Shown here: one piece after another, positions 26,952 to 35,601 of the stretch
How positions within the stretch are numbered: position 1 is the stretch's first letter
Layout of the letters: every line of letters starts with the position of its first letter
NCBI RefSeq assembly: GCF_001543245.1
Contig: NZ_CP014163.1
Location: forward strand, 868,001 to 932,000
Reading direction: 5' to 3'
Source: Aerococcus urinaehominis
GTDB lineage: Bacteria; Bacillota; Bacilli; Lactobacillales; Aerococcaceae
DNA length: 64,000 bases
Notes under the pieces: generated by a model
Databases searched by the model: none
What the model saw: only the letters and a program-made list of their open reading frames with translations
What the model was told of the DNA's origin: nothing
Program-made: the position numbers and the translations under genes

Positions 26952-27827
26952 TTACCTTTCGTGGTAGGCCCGGTAGACCTCTTGCTTATTCACCTGGTTA
27001 GCTTTAGCCACATGCTTAATGGCTGCTTTACTCGTTAATCCCTCCTGGTCAATCCAATAGTCCACTTGGTCAGCATAAGCTAATTTGGCCAAGAGCTCTT
27101 GATTGACTTGATCGGAGTGGCTACTGGCAATTTCTGCTTGGTTGGCTTCAATTATGATACAAATTTCTCCCTTAATCTGACCTTGTTCTTGGTAATAAGC
27201 CACTAGCTCACTTAAGCTGCCGCGTTTGAATTCCTCAAATTTTTTTGTAAGCTCTCTCACCACTACTAGACGGGTGTCAGCTGGATAGTAGGCCAGCAGG
27301 TCAGCCAGGGTATCCTTCAAGCGATAAGGCGATTCATATAGAATAACTGTGGTCGGTAAAAGCGCAGCTTGATTGAAGAAATGATTACGCTCTTTGCTTT
27401 TTCGTGGTGGAAAACCCAAAAAGGTAAAGGATGTTGTTGGTAAGCCTGAAGCAATTAAACCAGTCAGGCCAGCATTAGCGCCAGGTAAGGGAATCACTTG
27501 AATACCAGCTTGGATACAAGCAGCTACTAAGTCAGCACCCGGATCTGATATAGCAGGCATGCCAGCATCTGATACCTGGGCAAAACTCTCTCCTGCTAAC
27601 AAGCGTGGAATAACCTGGCTAATTTTTTGCTGGCTATTATGTTGGTGGTAGCTTTCCTGATGGGTATCAATCTCAAAATGATTAAGCAGTTTTTGACTAT
27701 GGCGGGTATCCTCTGCCAGGATAGTATCAACTGACCTCAGGACCTCCACACCACGATAGGTCATATCGGCCAGGTTGCCAATAGGGGTCGGGACCAGATA
27801 TAACTGGCCGGCTGTATTAGTCACCAT
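26952..27827 (-). CDS. rsmI: 16S rRNA (cytidine1402-2'-O)-methyltransferase
   Basis: 291 aa from the ATG at 27827 (GGAGGAAGAG upstream). Tetrapyrrole-methylase fold: LYLVPTPIGNLADMTYRG (about 9-26), ILAEDTRHS, QVSDAGMPAISDPGADLV (about 82-99) and TFLGFPPRKSKER. It methylates the ribose of C1402 in the decoding centre. It overlaps the GIY-YIG gene by 11 nt within the yabA-trmN6-yazA-rsmI cluster conserved in Firmicutes. Confidence 0.95.
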   Translation of the reverse strand: MVTNTAGQLYLVPTPIGNLADMTYRGVEVLRSVDTILAEDTRHSQKLLNHFEIDTHQESYHQHNSQQKISQVIPRLLAGESFAQVSDAGMPAISDPGADLVAACIQAGIQVIPLPGANAGLTGLIASGLPTTSFTFLGFPPRKSKERNHFFNQAALLPTTVILYESPYRLKDTLADLLAYYPADTRLVVVRELTKKFEEFKRGSLSELVAYYQEQGQIKGEICIIIEANQAEIASSHSDQVNQELLAKLAYADQVDYWIDQEGLTSKAAIKHVAKANQVNKQEVYRAYHER

Positions 27828-28155
27828 CAATCTCTTCCTCCTCTAAAAGTTTAACTAGGGGTGGCTGACTACTAAAAGGGTCTAAGGAAGACACGCCTGT
27901 TTGGTATAAAAAATCCTCTTTCTGGGCACGTGTCAATTGCTTAAAATGGTACTCGGCTGACATGGCTAGGCTCCGACTACTGAATGCTTGAACATAGACC
28001 ATCCGGCTGGGTTGTCGACTCTTTAACCGGGTATATTTGGCACCTCGCCCTTGATTATGCTCCCGCTCGCGTCTTTGCCAGTCAACCGTATAGCCAGTAT
28101 AAAGGGTCCGATCGGCACAAGCTAAGACATACATATAGTGGGATTTAATCGCCAT
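27817..28155 (-). CDS. yazA: GIY-YIG nuclease-domain protein, UPF0213
   Basis: 112 aa. YMYVLACADRTLYTGYT (about 7-23) and the later RREREHN..GAKYT match the GIY-YIG core, with the second motif degenerate as YTG. The conserved neighbourhood (between trmN6 and rsmI) and overlaps on both sides identify it as the YazA/UPF0213 orthologue. Function unknown; a nucleic-acid processing role is likely. Confidence 0.9.
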   Translation of the reverse strand: MAIKSHYMYVLACADRTLYTGYTVDWQRREREHNQGRGAKYTRLKSRQPSRMVYVQAFSSRSLAMSAEYHFKQLTRAQKEDFLYQTGVSSLDPFSSQPPLVKLLEEEEIDGD

Positions 28156-28882
28156 AGTAAATCCGCCTCACTTCTGGGGAATAGTCATTATTAGCTAGAT
28201 GGCTAATTAGTGTGGGTTCCACAACCAGGCCCTTATCCTGACCTCTTTTAATAAATTCCAAGAGTACTGTGTTGGCAGCTTGATCAACCTTGGCTTGCAC
28301 CAATCTCATTCTCTTTAAGGTTAGTTGGTGGTGCTGGCCAGCCACTAATAATTCGGTTAATCTTTCAGGTCGGTGAACCACATATAATTTCCCCTTCTCT
28401 TTTAACAGGTACTGAGCCTGGCTAAAAATATCCGCCAGCGACATGGTGATTTCATGGCGAGCAATGGCCTTGGCCTGATTGGGGTTAAGGCGAGAATCTG
28501 GATAAACCTTGAAGTAAGGTGGGTTGCAGGTTACTATATCAAAACTTTGCTGGTCAAAATAAGTTGGTAAATCATTAATATCAGCTGCAAGTATCTTAAT
28601 CCGGTCTTCTAATTGGTTAAGGGCTACTGACCGTCTAGCCATATCAGCTAAAGCTGGCTGGATGTCAACCCCATAAAGTTGTCCTGAACAAGCTTGTGAA
28701 AGAATGAGTGGTACCACACCATTCCCCGTGCAAAAATCAATAATCCGTTTTTGTCGTTTGTTAATTTTAGCAAAATCAGCTAGTAGCAAGGCATCTAGAG
28801 AAAAAGTAAAATATTCCGGACTTTGGATAATATCCAACTGCTGAGGAATTAAGCGGTCTATTCTCTCCCGAGCTTTTAACAT
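28145..28882 (-). CDS. trmN6: tRNA1(Val) A37 N6-methyltransferase-like
   Basis: 245 aa. Class I SAM fold with IIDFCTGNGVVPLILSQ (motif I, about 45-61) and the N6-adenine catalytic motif NPPYFK (about 120-125). This is the YabB/TrmN6 group. Start by ATG at 28882, with CAAGGTTC-like spacing and AGGAGG upstream. It overlaps yazA by 11 nt. The substrate assignment follows the family. Confidence 0.88.
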   Translation of the reverse strand: MLKARERIDRLIPQQLDIIQSPEYFTFSLDALLLADFAKINKRQKRIIDFCTGNGVVPLILSQACSGQLYGVDIQPALADMARRSVALNQLEDRIKILAADINDLPTYFDQQSFDIVTCNPPYFKVYPDSRLNPNQAKAIARHEITMSLADIFSQAQYLLKEKGKLYVVHRPERLTELLVAGQHHQLTLKRMRLVQAKVDQAANTVLLEFIKRGQDKGLVVEPTLISHLANNDYSPEVRRIYYGD

Positions 28883-28937
28883 AGCAAGAACCTCCTAAAC
28901 AAAAGAAGCCAGAATTAATCTAGCTCCCCGGTTATTT

Positions 28938-29306
28938 TTATAATTTATTTACACACAAGAGACATTCTGTTCCTGCTTCCCGCTTCTGGCCATAAAATTC
29001 ATTACAAATATGAAAGCCATCATCATAAATATTTTTGAGATTCAACCGTGCTTTGGATAAACCTTCGTTTTCTTTACTTGGGACACTAACCGGCCCACTA
29101 TTCACTACCTGGTCTTGGAGGCTGGTCTCATATAATAGCGTGAGCTCTTGGAGACGTTCTCTCAGATAACGATTTTCAGTCTCTAAATCACGGTTATTTA
29201 CAGCTACTTCCTGCCAGGACTGGTTTAATTTATCTAAATTAGCCTGCATTAAGTCTAGGCTAGCCTGCATATCATTAAGCTCGGCGGTCACATCTCGATT
29301 ATTCAC
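28938..29306 (-). CDS. yabA: DNA replication initiation control protein YabA
   Basis: 122 aa. An N-terminal coiled coil (about 5-70, heptad Leu/Met pattern) is followed by the zinc-binding tail FHICNEFYGQKREAGTECLLC (about 98-118), which is diagnostic. YabA binds DnaA and DnaN to restrain initiation. It heads yabA-trmN6-yazA-rsmI. Upstream, the expected yaaT/ricT gene is absent and a divergent GNAT gene is found instead. Confidence 0.95.
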   Translation of the reverse strand: MNNRDVTAELNDMQASLDLMQANLDKLNQSWQEVAVNNRDLETENRYLRERLQELTLLYETSLQDQVVNSGPVSVPSKENEGLSKARLNLKNIYDDGFHICNEFYGQKREAGTECLLCVNKL

Positions 29307-29444
29307 ATGCTCACCCCCATATATACTCTAAAGGCTTTACTTACTGCTAGCTATTTTAGCACAATTTTTTCATTCAGCCTAGCGCTTGTCATAAGTTCTT
29401 GTCAAAGAGTCAACATTTTTTTACACTAGCCCTAAGGAGGATTT

Positions 29445-30272
29445 ATGATAACTTTCAATAATTTATGGACCTACCACTCCCGAGTAGAAGATCGTCAACT
29501 ATACTGCTTTTATGGTCAAGAGCTTACCCCGGCTAGCTATAGCTATAACTACTGCCAGCTTAACTTCAATCCCAAGGATGATGAAAGCTTGGCACTCCTA
29601 GAGAATCAGTACCTAGACTTTGCCTATGACCTAGACTTGCTATACTACGCCTGGCACTGGCCAGAAAACACTGGCATCCTGCCGTCAATGATGCGTAGCT
29701 TAGCCAGGACCGGCTACCTATTAGAGCTTAATCGTTTAATGGTGCTTAGTCCCGAAAACTTTGAGCCTGGTCCAGCCCTTAAAGAGCCCTTAAGCTACCA
29801 GCTAAGCGACCAGGCCAGCTCCAGCTATCTGGCCCAACAATTTGCCTATAACCAGGAATATTCTCACCAGCTAGCAAACGATATGGCTTGTCTATATACC
29901 CATTACCAAAATTGCGACCAGCTCAGTTATCTCTCAGCTAGCTACCAGGGACAGCCAGCAGCCGTTGTAGATTTAATTGACCATGGTGGCTACTGGGAAT
30001 TAGACAACTTTACCGTAACCCCTAATTTCAGAGGACTAGGTATCGGAAGTGAATTACTACAGATAATTTGCCAGTTAGCTAAACCCAACCAGCAAATCAT
30101 CTTACGGGTGGACCAAGAGAGCCCCGCCTATCAGTTTTACATGAAAAGGGGCTTTACAGATCACGCTTATCAAATACGCTGCCACCGCCCTATTCCACAA
30201 ACGATTCGTCAGGACATTAAAATGGCCAACCAGGCCTGGCAACAAGGCCAAGACTACCAGATTAAATTTTAA
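29445..30272 (+). CDS. GNAT family N-acetyltransferase
   Basis: 275 aa. The N-terminal 150 residues are Tyr/Leu/Gln rich with no recognised motif. The C-terminal GNAT half contains DNFTVTPNFRGLGIGSELL (about 187-205, acetyl-CoA loop RGLGIG) and SPAYQFYMKRGF. Substrate unknown. It is the only plus-strand gene within the replication/repair cluster, inserted between yabA and holB where yaaT/ricT is normally found. Its stop overlaps that of holB. CTAAGGAGG lies upstream of the ATG. Confidence 0.85.
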   Translation: MITFNNLWTYHSRVEDRQLYCFYGQELTPASYSYNYCQLNFNPKDDESLALLENQYLDFAYDLDLLYYAWHWPENTGILPSMMRSLARTGYLLELNRLMVLSPENFEPGPALKEPLSYQLSDQASSSYLAQQFAYNQEYSHQLANDMACLYTHYQNCDQLSYLSASYQGQPAAVVDLIDHGGYWELDNFTVTPNFRGLGIGSELLQIICQLAKPNQQIILRVDQESPAYQFYMKRGFTDHAYQIRCHRPIPQTIRQDIKMANQAWQQGQDYQIKF

Positions 30273-31273
30273 ACATCGTCTTTTAACCAGGTGGCCAAAA
30301 CAAAGTACTCTAAACTGGCTTGAACAGGCACATTAGCTGCTAGCATCATAACAGCCTGATGAAGGGCCTCAATAGCTTGGTTGACTGCCTCTTTGTTTGT
30401 ATGCGCTAAAATTTTAGCGTAAGTCACTTTATTATGAGGCAAATAAATCTGCTCATCCTGGCTGGCCTCCCCTTGACAGGCTAAGTAAAAAAGATCATAG
30501 AGATAGACTAACACTGTCTGTAAAAGACGCATATTAGCAGGCCTATCCTTAGAAATTTTCATCCAGTCACTAGCTACCATGGTAAAAGCGCGCGCATCCT
30601 GACTAAACAAGCGGGCCAACCAAGCTAAGATTAAATCTACCTGTTTAGTAAATACTTCATCCGCCAACAACTCCTGGGCACTGGTAATATCCTTGGTCAG
30701 ATTTACCATCAAGCGGGCCGTTGAATCGTTTAAACCTTGGTCTTTGAAATGGGTAATGGCTTGATTCCCTGCTAGGCTAGGAAAATAAACCAGCTGACAA
30801 CGGGATTGGATCGTAGCTAGCACTTGGTCAGTTTGCTTGGTTAATAAGAAAAAATAGACCCCATTATGCGGTTCTTCTAAAAACTTTAACAAAGCATTAG
30901 CTGCACCGGACGTTAATTTTTCAGCCTCATAAAAAATAAAAACTTGCTGGCTGCCTTCTAATCCTGACATGGCCAGGTCCTGCTTAACGGCTCGGACCTG
31001 GTCTATTTTTATTGACTGGCCATCGGGTCGGATTCTAGTGACGTCTGGAAATTCTTCCTTAATGATGCGTTGGCAATGCTGGCAGTGACCACATGGCTGC
31101 CCTGATTGGGCTTGCTGACAAAATAAGGCGCAGGATAAATATAAGGCCATATCAGCTGGACCGGCACCAGCCTGACCAGCCAGCAAATAGGCATGGCCAA
31201 GACGATTGGCACACACGACTTGCGTCATCAGTTGCGTCAAACGGGGCTGTTTTTCAGTAATTGCAAAAGACAT
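30269..31273 (-). CDS. holB: DNA polymerase III delta' subunit
   Basis: 334 aa from the ATG at 31273 (AAGGAGC upstream). Clamp-loader subunit with a degenerate P-loop (LLAGQAGAGPAD, about 31-42), a zinc module FCQQAQSGQPCGHCQHC (about 53-69) and sensor FLEEPHNGVYFFLLT. It works with DnaX and HolA to load DnaN. It lies 10 nt after tmk in the dnaX-ebfC-recR-tmk-holB cluster. Confidence 0.93.
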   Translation of the reverse strand: MSFAITEKQPRLTQLMTQVVCANRLGHAYLLAGQAGAGPADMALYLSCALFCQQAQSGQPCGHCQHCQRIIKEEFPDVTRIRPDGQSIKIDQVRAVKQDLAMSGLEGSQQVFIFYEAEKLTSGAANALLKFLEEPHNGVYFFLLTKQTDQVLATIQSRCQLVYFPSLAGNQAITHFKDQGLNDSTARLMVNLTKDITSAQELLADEVFTKQVDLILAWLARLFSQDARAFTMVASDWMKISKDRPANMRLLQTVLVYLYDLFYLACQGEASQDEQIYLPHNKVTYAKILAHTNKEAVNQAIEALHQAVMMLAANVPVQASLEYFVLATWLKDDV

Positions 31274-31283
31274 GGCTAGCTCC

Positions 31284-31931
31284 TTAATCAGAAAATAATT
31301 GGGGGCAGTTAAGCTGCAATACCTGCCAAGCCTGGTCCAGGATATCAGCTGGTGACTGACTCGCATCTAACCGCTTGATGCGGTCTGGATTAGCCTGACA
31401 CAGAGCTTGGTAGCCGGCCACAACACGTTGGTGAAAGGCAAGTGATTCCTGGTCTAAGCGGTTAATTTCCTGGTTGCGTCCTTGAAAAATTCGCGCTAAT
31501 CCAGCCTGAGCTGGCAAATCTAAGTAAAGTGTCAAATCTGGGGTCAAACCCTGGGTAGCAAAATCATTAAGTTGGGCCACCGCCTGGGCACCTAGCTGGC
31601 GACCATAACCTTGGTAGGCGATAGATGAGTCGACAAAACGATCACAGATAACTAGTTTACCCTGGCTTAGCGCAGGTAGAATTTTGCTAACCAAGTGTTG
31701 TCGGCGACTAGCAGCAAACAAAATTGCTTCCGTGCCGTCATCCATAGTAGTCGTTTTATCAGCTAAAATTAATTGGCGGATATCCTCAGCTATCGGATCT
31801 CCTCCCGGCTCCCGCGTAAAAACGACCTGGTCCCCGAAATAGTCTGCAAGTCGTGGGGCCAAGCCAGCTATCAGCGTTGATTTGCCTGAACCATCTGGTC
31901 CCTCAATAGTAATAAAAGCACCTTTTTTCAC
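31284..31931 (-). CDS. tmk: thymidylate kinase
   Basis: 215 aa. P-loop ITIEGPDGSGKSTLI (about 7-21), FTREPGGDPIAEDIR (about 39-53) and the LID region with DLTLYLDLP match bacterial TMK. It phosphorylates dTMP to dTDP. It follows recR by 8 nt. Confidence 0.97.
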   Translation of the reverse strand: MKKGAFITIEGPDGSGKSTLIAGLAPRLADYFGDQVVFTREPGGDPIAEDIRQLILADKTTTMDDGTEAILFAASRRQHLVSKILPALSQGKLVICDRFVDSSIAYQGYGRQLGAQAVAQLNDFATQGLTPDLTLYLDLPAQAGLARIFQGRNQEINRLDQESLAFHQRVVAGYQALCQANPDRIKRLDASQSPADILDQAWQVLQLNCPQLFSD

Positions 31932-31939
31932 ACTTATCC

Positions 31940-32542
31940 CTACTTTCCAATCTGGCGGCGACCTTCGAATGCTCGCTGCAAGGTTACTTCGTCAGCATAC
32001 TCAATATCTGATCCAACTGATAAGCCATAAGCAATCCGACTGACAGTAATTCCCGCTGGTTGAATGAGGCGAGATAAATAGGTGGCTGTCGCCTCGCCCT
32101 CGGCCGTCGCATTTGTTGCGATAATCACTTCCTTAACCTGGTCATCCTGCAAACGACCAAGCAGGCTAGTGATATTTAAATCTTCTGGTCCAGTCCCCTC
32201 CATTGGGGACAAAACACCGTGCAGGACGTGATAACGGCCCTGGAAGCTTTGCATCCGTTCCATAGACATAACGTCGCGAGAATCCTCCACAACTAAAATA
32301 GCTGATGGGTCTCGTCGGTCATCACTACATATACTGCAGGGATCATCCTGGGTAATCATGCCACAAACGCTACAATATACCAGTTCTCTTTTAGCATCAA
32401 TGAGAGCATTAGCAAATTGGAGCACCTCAGCTTCGGGCATATTAATCACAAAAAAGGCGAGACGGGCAGCTGTTTTTTGCCCAATTCCAGGCAACTTTTT
32501 AAAGCTATCGATGAGACGACTAATAGGCTCTGGATACTGCAT
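31940..32542 (-). CDS. recR: recombination protein RecR
   Basis: 200 aa from the ATG at 32542, with AGAGGAGG upstream, matching the family start MQYPxPI. Helix-hairpin-helix [15 protein letters not shown] (about 18-32), a zinc finger with [16 protein letters not shown] (about 57-72), and a Toprim domain ([14 protein letters not shown]). It acts with RecF/RecO in recombinational repair. A terminator lies between ebfC and this gene, so it may have extra transcription control. Confidence 0.97.
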   Translation of the reverse strand: MQYPEPISRLIDSFKKLPGIGQKTAARLAFFVINMPEAEVLQFANALIDAKRELVYCSVCGMITQDDPCSICSDDRRDPSAILVVEDSRDVMSMERMQSFQGRYHVLHGVLSPMEGTGPEDLNITSLLGRLQDDQVKEVIIATNATAEGEATATYLSRLIQPAGITVSRIAYGLSVGSDIEYADEVTLQRAFEGRRQIGK

Positions 32543-32571
32543 TTGTTTTCCTCCTCTAATCAATTATTTTA

Positions 32572-32607
32572 GATAAAAGCAGGCCGGGTGGTCACACCCG
32601 GCCTAGC
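32572..32607 (-). terminator. terminator between ebfC and recR
   Basis: AGGCCGGGTG-TGAC-CACCCGGCCT on the minus strand is followed by GCTTTTATC. The stem is strong but the T-run short, so attenuation rather than full stop is likely. Confidence 0.7.
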
Positions 32608-32643
32608 CGCTTGCTGGTTTAGCAAAGCCCATCTATTCAAATC

Positions 32644-32958
32644 TTAGAAGCCAGGAATGCCTTTGGTAAATTGTCCCATTGTCTGGGCAGATTCTTGGTC
32701 AATCTGGTCTAAGCCATCATTAACAGCTGCAATAATCAAATCTTGAAGCATATCGGTATCCTCTGGGTCTACCACATCCTGGGCCAGAGAAAGATCCTTA
32801 AGACGACGGTCGCCAGTTAAGGTAGCAGTTACCATACCTGATGGTTCCTTACCAATAAACTCTTTAGCCTCTAACTCTTTTTGCGTGGCTTCCATTTGTT
32901 TCTGTAACTTCTGTGCTTGCTTCATCATTTTTTGCATATTTGCCATTCCGCCTGCCAT
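32644..32958 (-). CDS. ebfC: nucleoid-associated protein, YbaB/EbfC family
   Basis: 104 aa. An N-terminal coiled segment MQKMMKQAQKLQKQMEATQKEL (about 8-29) is followed by the conserved FIGKEPSGMVTATLTGDRRL. A small dimeric DNA-binding protein, conserved between dnaX and recR. AGGAGAG precedes the ATG. Confidence 0.95.
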   Translation of the reverse strand: MAGGMANMQKMMKQAQKLQKQMEATQKELEAKEFIGKEPSGMVTATLTGDRRLKDLSLAQDVVDPEDTDMLQDLIIAAVNDGLDQIDQESAQTMGQFTKGIPGF

Positions 32959-32978
32959 TTAAACTCTCTCCTTTATGC

Positions 32979-34763
32979 TTAATCATCACTTATTGTAACA
33001 TTATCAGCCCCGAACAAGTCAATAGCCGGTTGAACCAGGTCTTCCTGGTCTGCATTTAAACTAGCTTGGTCTAGATTGTTAGCAGCTAGCTGGTCCCCTT
33101 GCTTAGATTGGTCCGTGTTTACTTCACTTTGTACCTTACCTAATAACTGGTCCAGCTGACCGGATTTATAGGCTTTAACATAAGTGCTTCTGGCTTCTTG
33201 CCATTGGTTAGCGCTAATCACCAACATCTTACCTGGATGGTCAACCAGTTGGCTAATTTTGGCTTGTACACCTGCTTGAATCTCCTGGTCACTAGCTACA
33301 CGTGAACAAATAATATCATAATCGAAGCTGACTACAAAGTATTCTGGACTAGCCGCTACAGGTTGGGTCGCTTTAAGTAAGGCACCATCCATATTGCTAT
33401 AATCAGCTACAATTTCTGGCCAAACCGCTTGGATTTGGTCACGATCACGCTCAGTAGCCTGGGCTAAAGTTTGATAAATTAAAGGATAATTAGGCCTAAA
33501 ATCACTTGCCTTAACTTTAGCTCCCTTACTTTCCTGGTTTCGGGCCTGCTGACTGAGCTTGGTAGTTTCACCATGATCAGATTTTAGTTCTGCTAGCTGG
33601 GCCTTGACCTGGTTTAATTCCTGGATTAATTGAGTCTGGTTACTACTTAATTGGTCGTTACTAGCTGGTAAATTCGGCTGTTTTTGGCTAGCCAGCCGGA
33701 TAGTCGCCACATCAATGTATATGGCTGGTTGCAAGCTATAGCGCACTTCTTCTTGGGTAGTCTGTAGACTATCCATTACCTGATATAGAAAGGCCGGTGA
33801 TATACTTTCAGCTAATTTATAGAAGTTATCTGTGTACTTCATACTGAGCACCTGGTCTGCTTGTTGGCCTACCTGCTGGGCCAAGAGTAAGTCGCGACTA
33901 AAAGCCAGCAACTCTTCAATAAAACGGGTAGCTTCTTGCCCCTGGTCCAGTAACTGATGAACAAGTGTCAAAGCTTCCTGGGTTTTAGCCTGGCTGAGGG
34001 CCGTAACATAATTAACCAACTGGTCCTCACTGAGCGACCCTGTCACTAAACGTGCCGTCTCAGTATCGACTTGTCCCTGTCCAAATGAGAGTACTTGGTC
34101 TGTCATCGTCAAAGCATCCCGCATCCCACCATTGGCAGCTCTGGCAATTATAGCCAATGCCTCTTCCTGGTAACCAGCCTCTTCCTGGTCCAAGATATAA
34201 GCTAAACGGTCCTCAATAGCAGATGGGCTAATTCGTTTAAAATCAAACCGTTGGGTCCGAGAAATAATGGTTACAGGAATCTTGTGGGGTTCGGTCGTAG
34301 CCAAAATAAAAATAACATGCTCTGGTGGTTCCTCTAAAGTCTTTAATAAAGCATTGAAAGCACCCATTGAAAGCATGTGCACCTCATCAATAATATAGAC
34401 CTTATAAGTAGCTTCTGTTGGTGCATAACGGACCTTATCACGAATATCGCGTATTTCATCAACCCCATTGTTAGAAGCCGCATCAATCTCAACGACATCT
34501 GCTAGACTACCAGCCGAAATTTCTTGGCAAATTTGGCAGTCATTACAAGGCTCACCATCCACCTGGTTGGGGCAATTAACTGCCTTGGCAAAAATTTTTG
34601 CTGCCGATGTCTTACCTGTCCCACGTGGACCAGTAAATAGATAAGCATGGCTGGTTTTATTGGCAGCTATGGCGTGACGCAAGGTCGTGGTGATGGCAGT
34701 CTGTCCCACAATTTGGTCGAAGCGTTGCGGGCGCCATACCCGATATAGAGCTTGGTAGGTCAA
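32979..34763 (-). CDS. dnaX: DNA polymerase III gamma/tau subunit
   Basis: 594 aa. AAA+ Walker A FTGPRGTGKTSAAKIFAKAV (about 43-62), zinc module CPNQVDGEPCNDCQIC (about 64-79), Walker B VYIIDEVHML and sensor LKTLEEPPEHV. The region after about 370 is a Gln/Asp-rich, low-complexity tau segment. It is the central subunit of the clamp loader. It begins 15 nt after the LOG-family gene, so the operon probably starts there. Confidence 0.97.
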   Translation of the reverse strand: MTYQALYRVWRPQRFDQIVGQTAITTTLRHAIAANKTSHAYLFTGPRGTGKTSAAKIFAKAVNCPNQVDGEPCNDCQICQEISAGSLADVVEIDAASNNGVDEIRDIRDKVRYAPTEATYKVYIIDEVHMLSMGAFNALLKTLEEPPEHVIFILATTEPHKIPVTIISRTQRFDFKRISPSAIEDRLAYILDQEEAGYQEEALAIIARAANGGMRDALTMTDQVLSFGQGQVDTETARLVTGSLSEDQLVNYVTALSQAKTQEALTLVHQLLDQGQEATRFIEELLAFSRDLLLAQQVGQQADQVLSMKYTDNFYKLAESISPAFLYQVMDSLQTTQEEVRYSLQPAIYIDVATIRLASQKQPNLPASNDQLSSNQTQLIQELNQVKAQLAELKSDHGETTKLSQQARNQESKGAKVKASDFRPNYPLIYQTLAQATERDRDQIQAVWPEIVADYSNMDGALLKATQPVAASPEYFVVSFDYDIICSRVASDQEIQAGVQAKISQLVDHPGKMLVISANQWQEARSTYVKAYKSGQLDQLLGKVQSEVNTDQSKQGDQLAANNLDQASLNADQEDLVQPAIDLFGADNVTISDD

Positions 34764-34778
34764 TCTTCTTCCTCCTAA

Positions 34779-35342
34779 TTAATCATAGCTTCTTACCCTT
34801 GGGGGCCTGTAGTCATTAATACAGGCCTCTAGGGCTGCAAGTGAGTCGCAAAAGCGCAAGCTAGCACATTGGTCAGCCGCTAAAAAGCCCTGATGAACCA
34901 TTTGTTGATACATGGTTTGTAGCGGTTGGTAATAATTATCTACATTATACACAATAACTGGGGCGGCGTTTTTACCTAAAATAGCCCAAGAAAAAACTTC
35001 TGTCAGCTCCTCTAGGGTGCCTGGGCCCCCGGGAAGTGCAATAAAAGCTTGGCCTAAATCAAACATTTTTTGCTTGCGTACGGACATATCGGTGACAATA
35101 TGTAATTCGCTGAGACCAGCATGGGCAACCTCACGATCAACTAAAAAGTCTGGGATAACGCCAATAACTCGGCCACCATGGCCAAGCACTTCATCAGCTA
35201 GAACACCCATTAAACCGGCTTTTCCGCCACCGTAGACCAGGCAATGTCCTTGTTGGGCTATCCAAGTTCCCAGCTGGCGCGCCGCATGAACATAGGCAGA
35301 CTGCTTACCATGATTGGCTCCACAATATACGGTAATATTCAT
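34779..35342 (-). CDS. LOG family protein (TIGR00730 type)
   Basis: 187 aa from the ATG at 35342 (AGGAGAG upstream). Rossmann-like fold with YGGGKAGLMGVLADEVL (about 43-59) and the PGGPGTLEELTEVFSW motif (about 113-128) that defines lysine-decarboxylase-like LOG proteins, which release free bases from nucleoside 5'-monophosphates (cytokinin riboside phosphoribohydrolase activity in characterised members). The bacterial role is uncertain. It heads the dnaX operon. Confidence 0.85.
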   Translation of the reverse strand: MNITVYCGANHGKQSAYVHAARQLGTWIAQQGHCLVYGGGKAGLMGVLADEVLGHGGRVIGVIPDFLVDREVAHAGLSELHIVTDMSVRKQKMFDLGQAFIALPGGPGTLEELTEVFSWAILGKNAAPVIVYNVDNYYQPLQTMYQQMVHQGFLAADQCASLRFCDSLAALEACINDYRPPRVRSYD

Positions 35343-35451
35343 TCTTTCTCTCCTAAACATTTAATGTACTGTATAAGAATTATTTTTCAGTGCCATCAAT
35401 TTGGATAAAGCTAAACGACCGCCTTTAAGCAATTTTTTAGTGCAAAACTTG

Positions 35452-35501
35452 TTCACGACCCACATATAGTTGCTTATAATATTGAAAACACTATATGTTG
35501 G
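35452..35501 (+). promoter_or_regulatory. nrdDG promoter with two NrdR-like boxes
   Basis: CCACATATAGTTGC (35459-35473) and AAACACTATATGTTGG (35486-35501) resemble the NrdR box (ACAcwATATwtwGTgt) in opposite orientation, 28 bp apart centre to centre. Between them is TATAAT at 35475-35480, with a weak -35 TTCACG at 35452-35457. NrdR binding here would block the promoter, which fits dNTP/ATP-dependent repression. Confidence 0.6.
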
Positions 35502-35601
35502 GGGTATACTAACTAGAGTCGAAATTAAGGTCTAAGCAAGTATCCAAAATATAATTGTACCATAAGCAGACCTTATTAATAACGGAAAGGAAGAGGGACA
35601 T

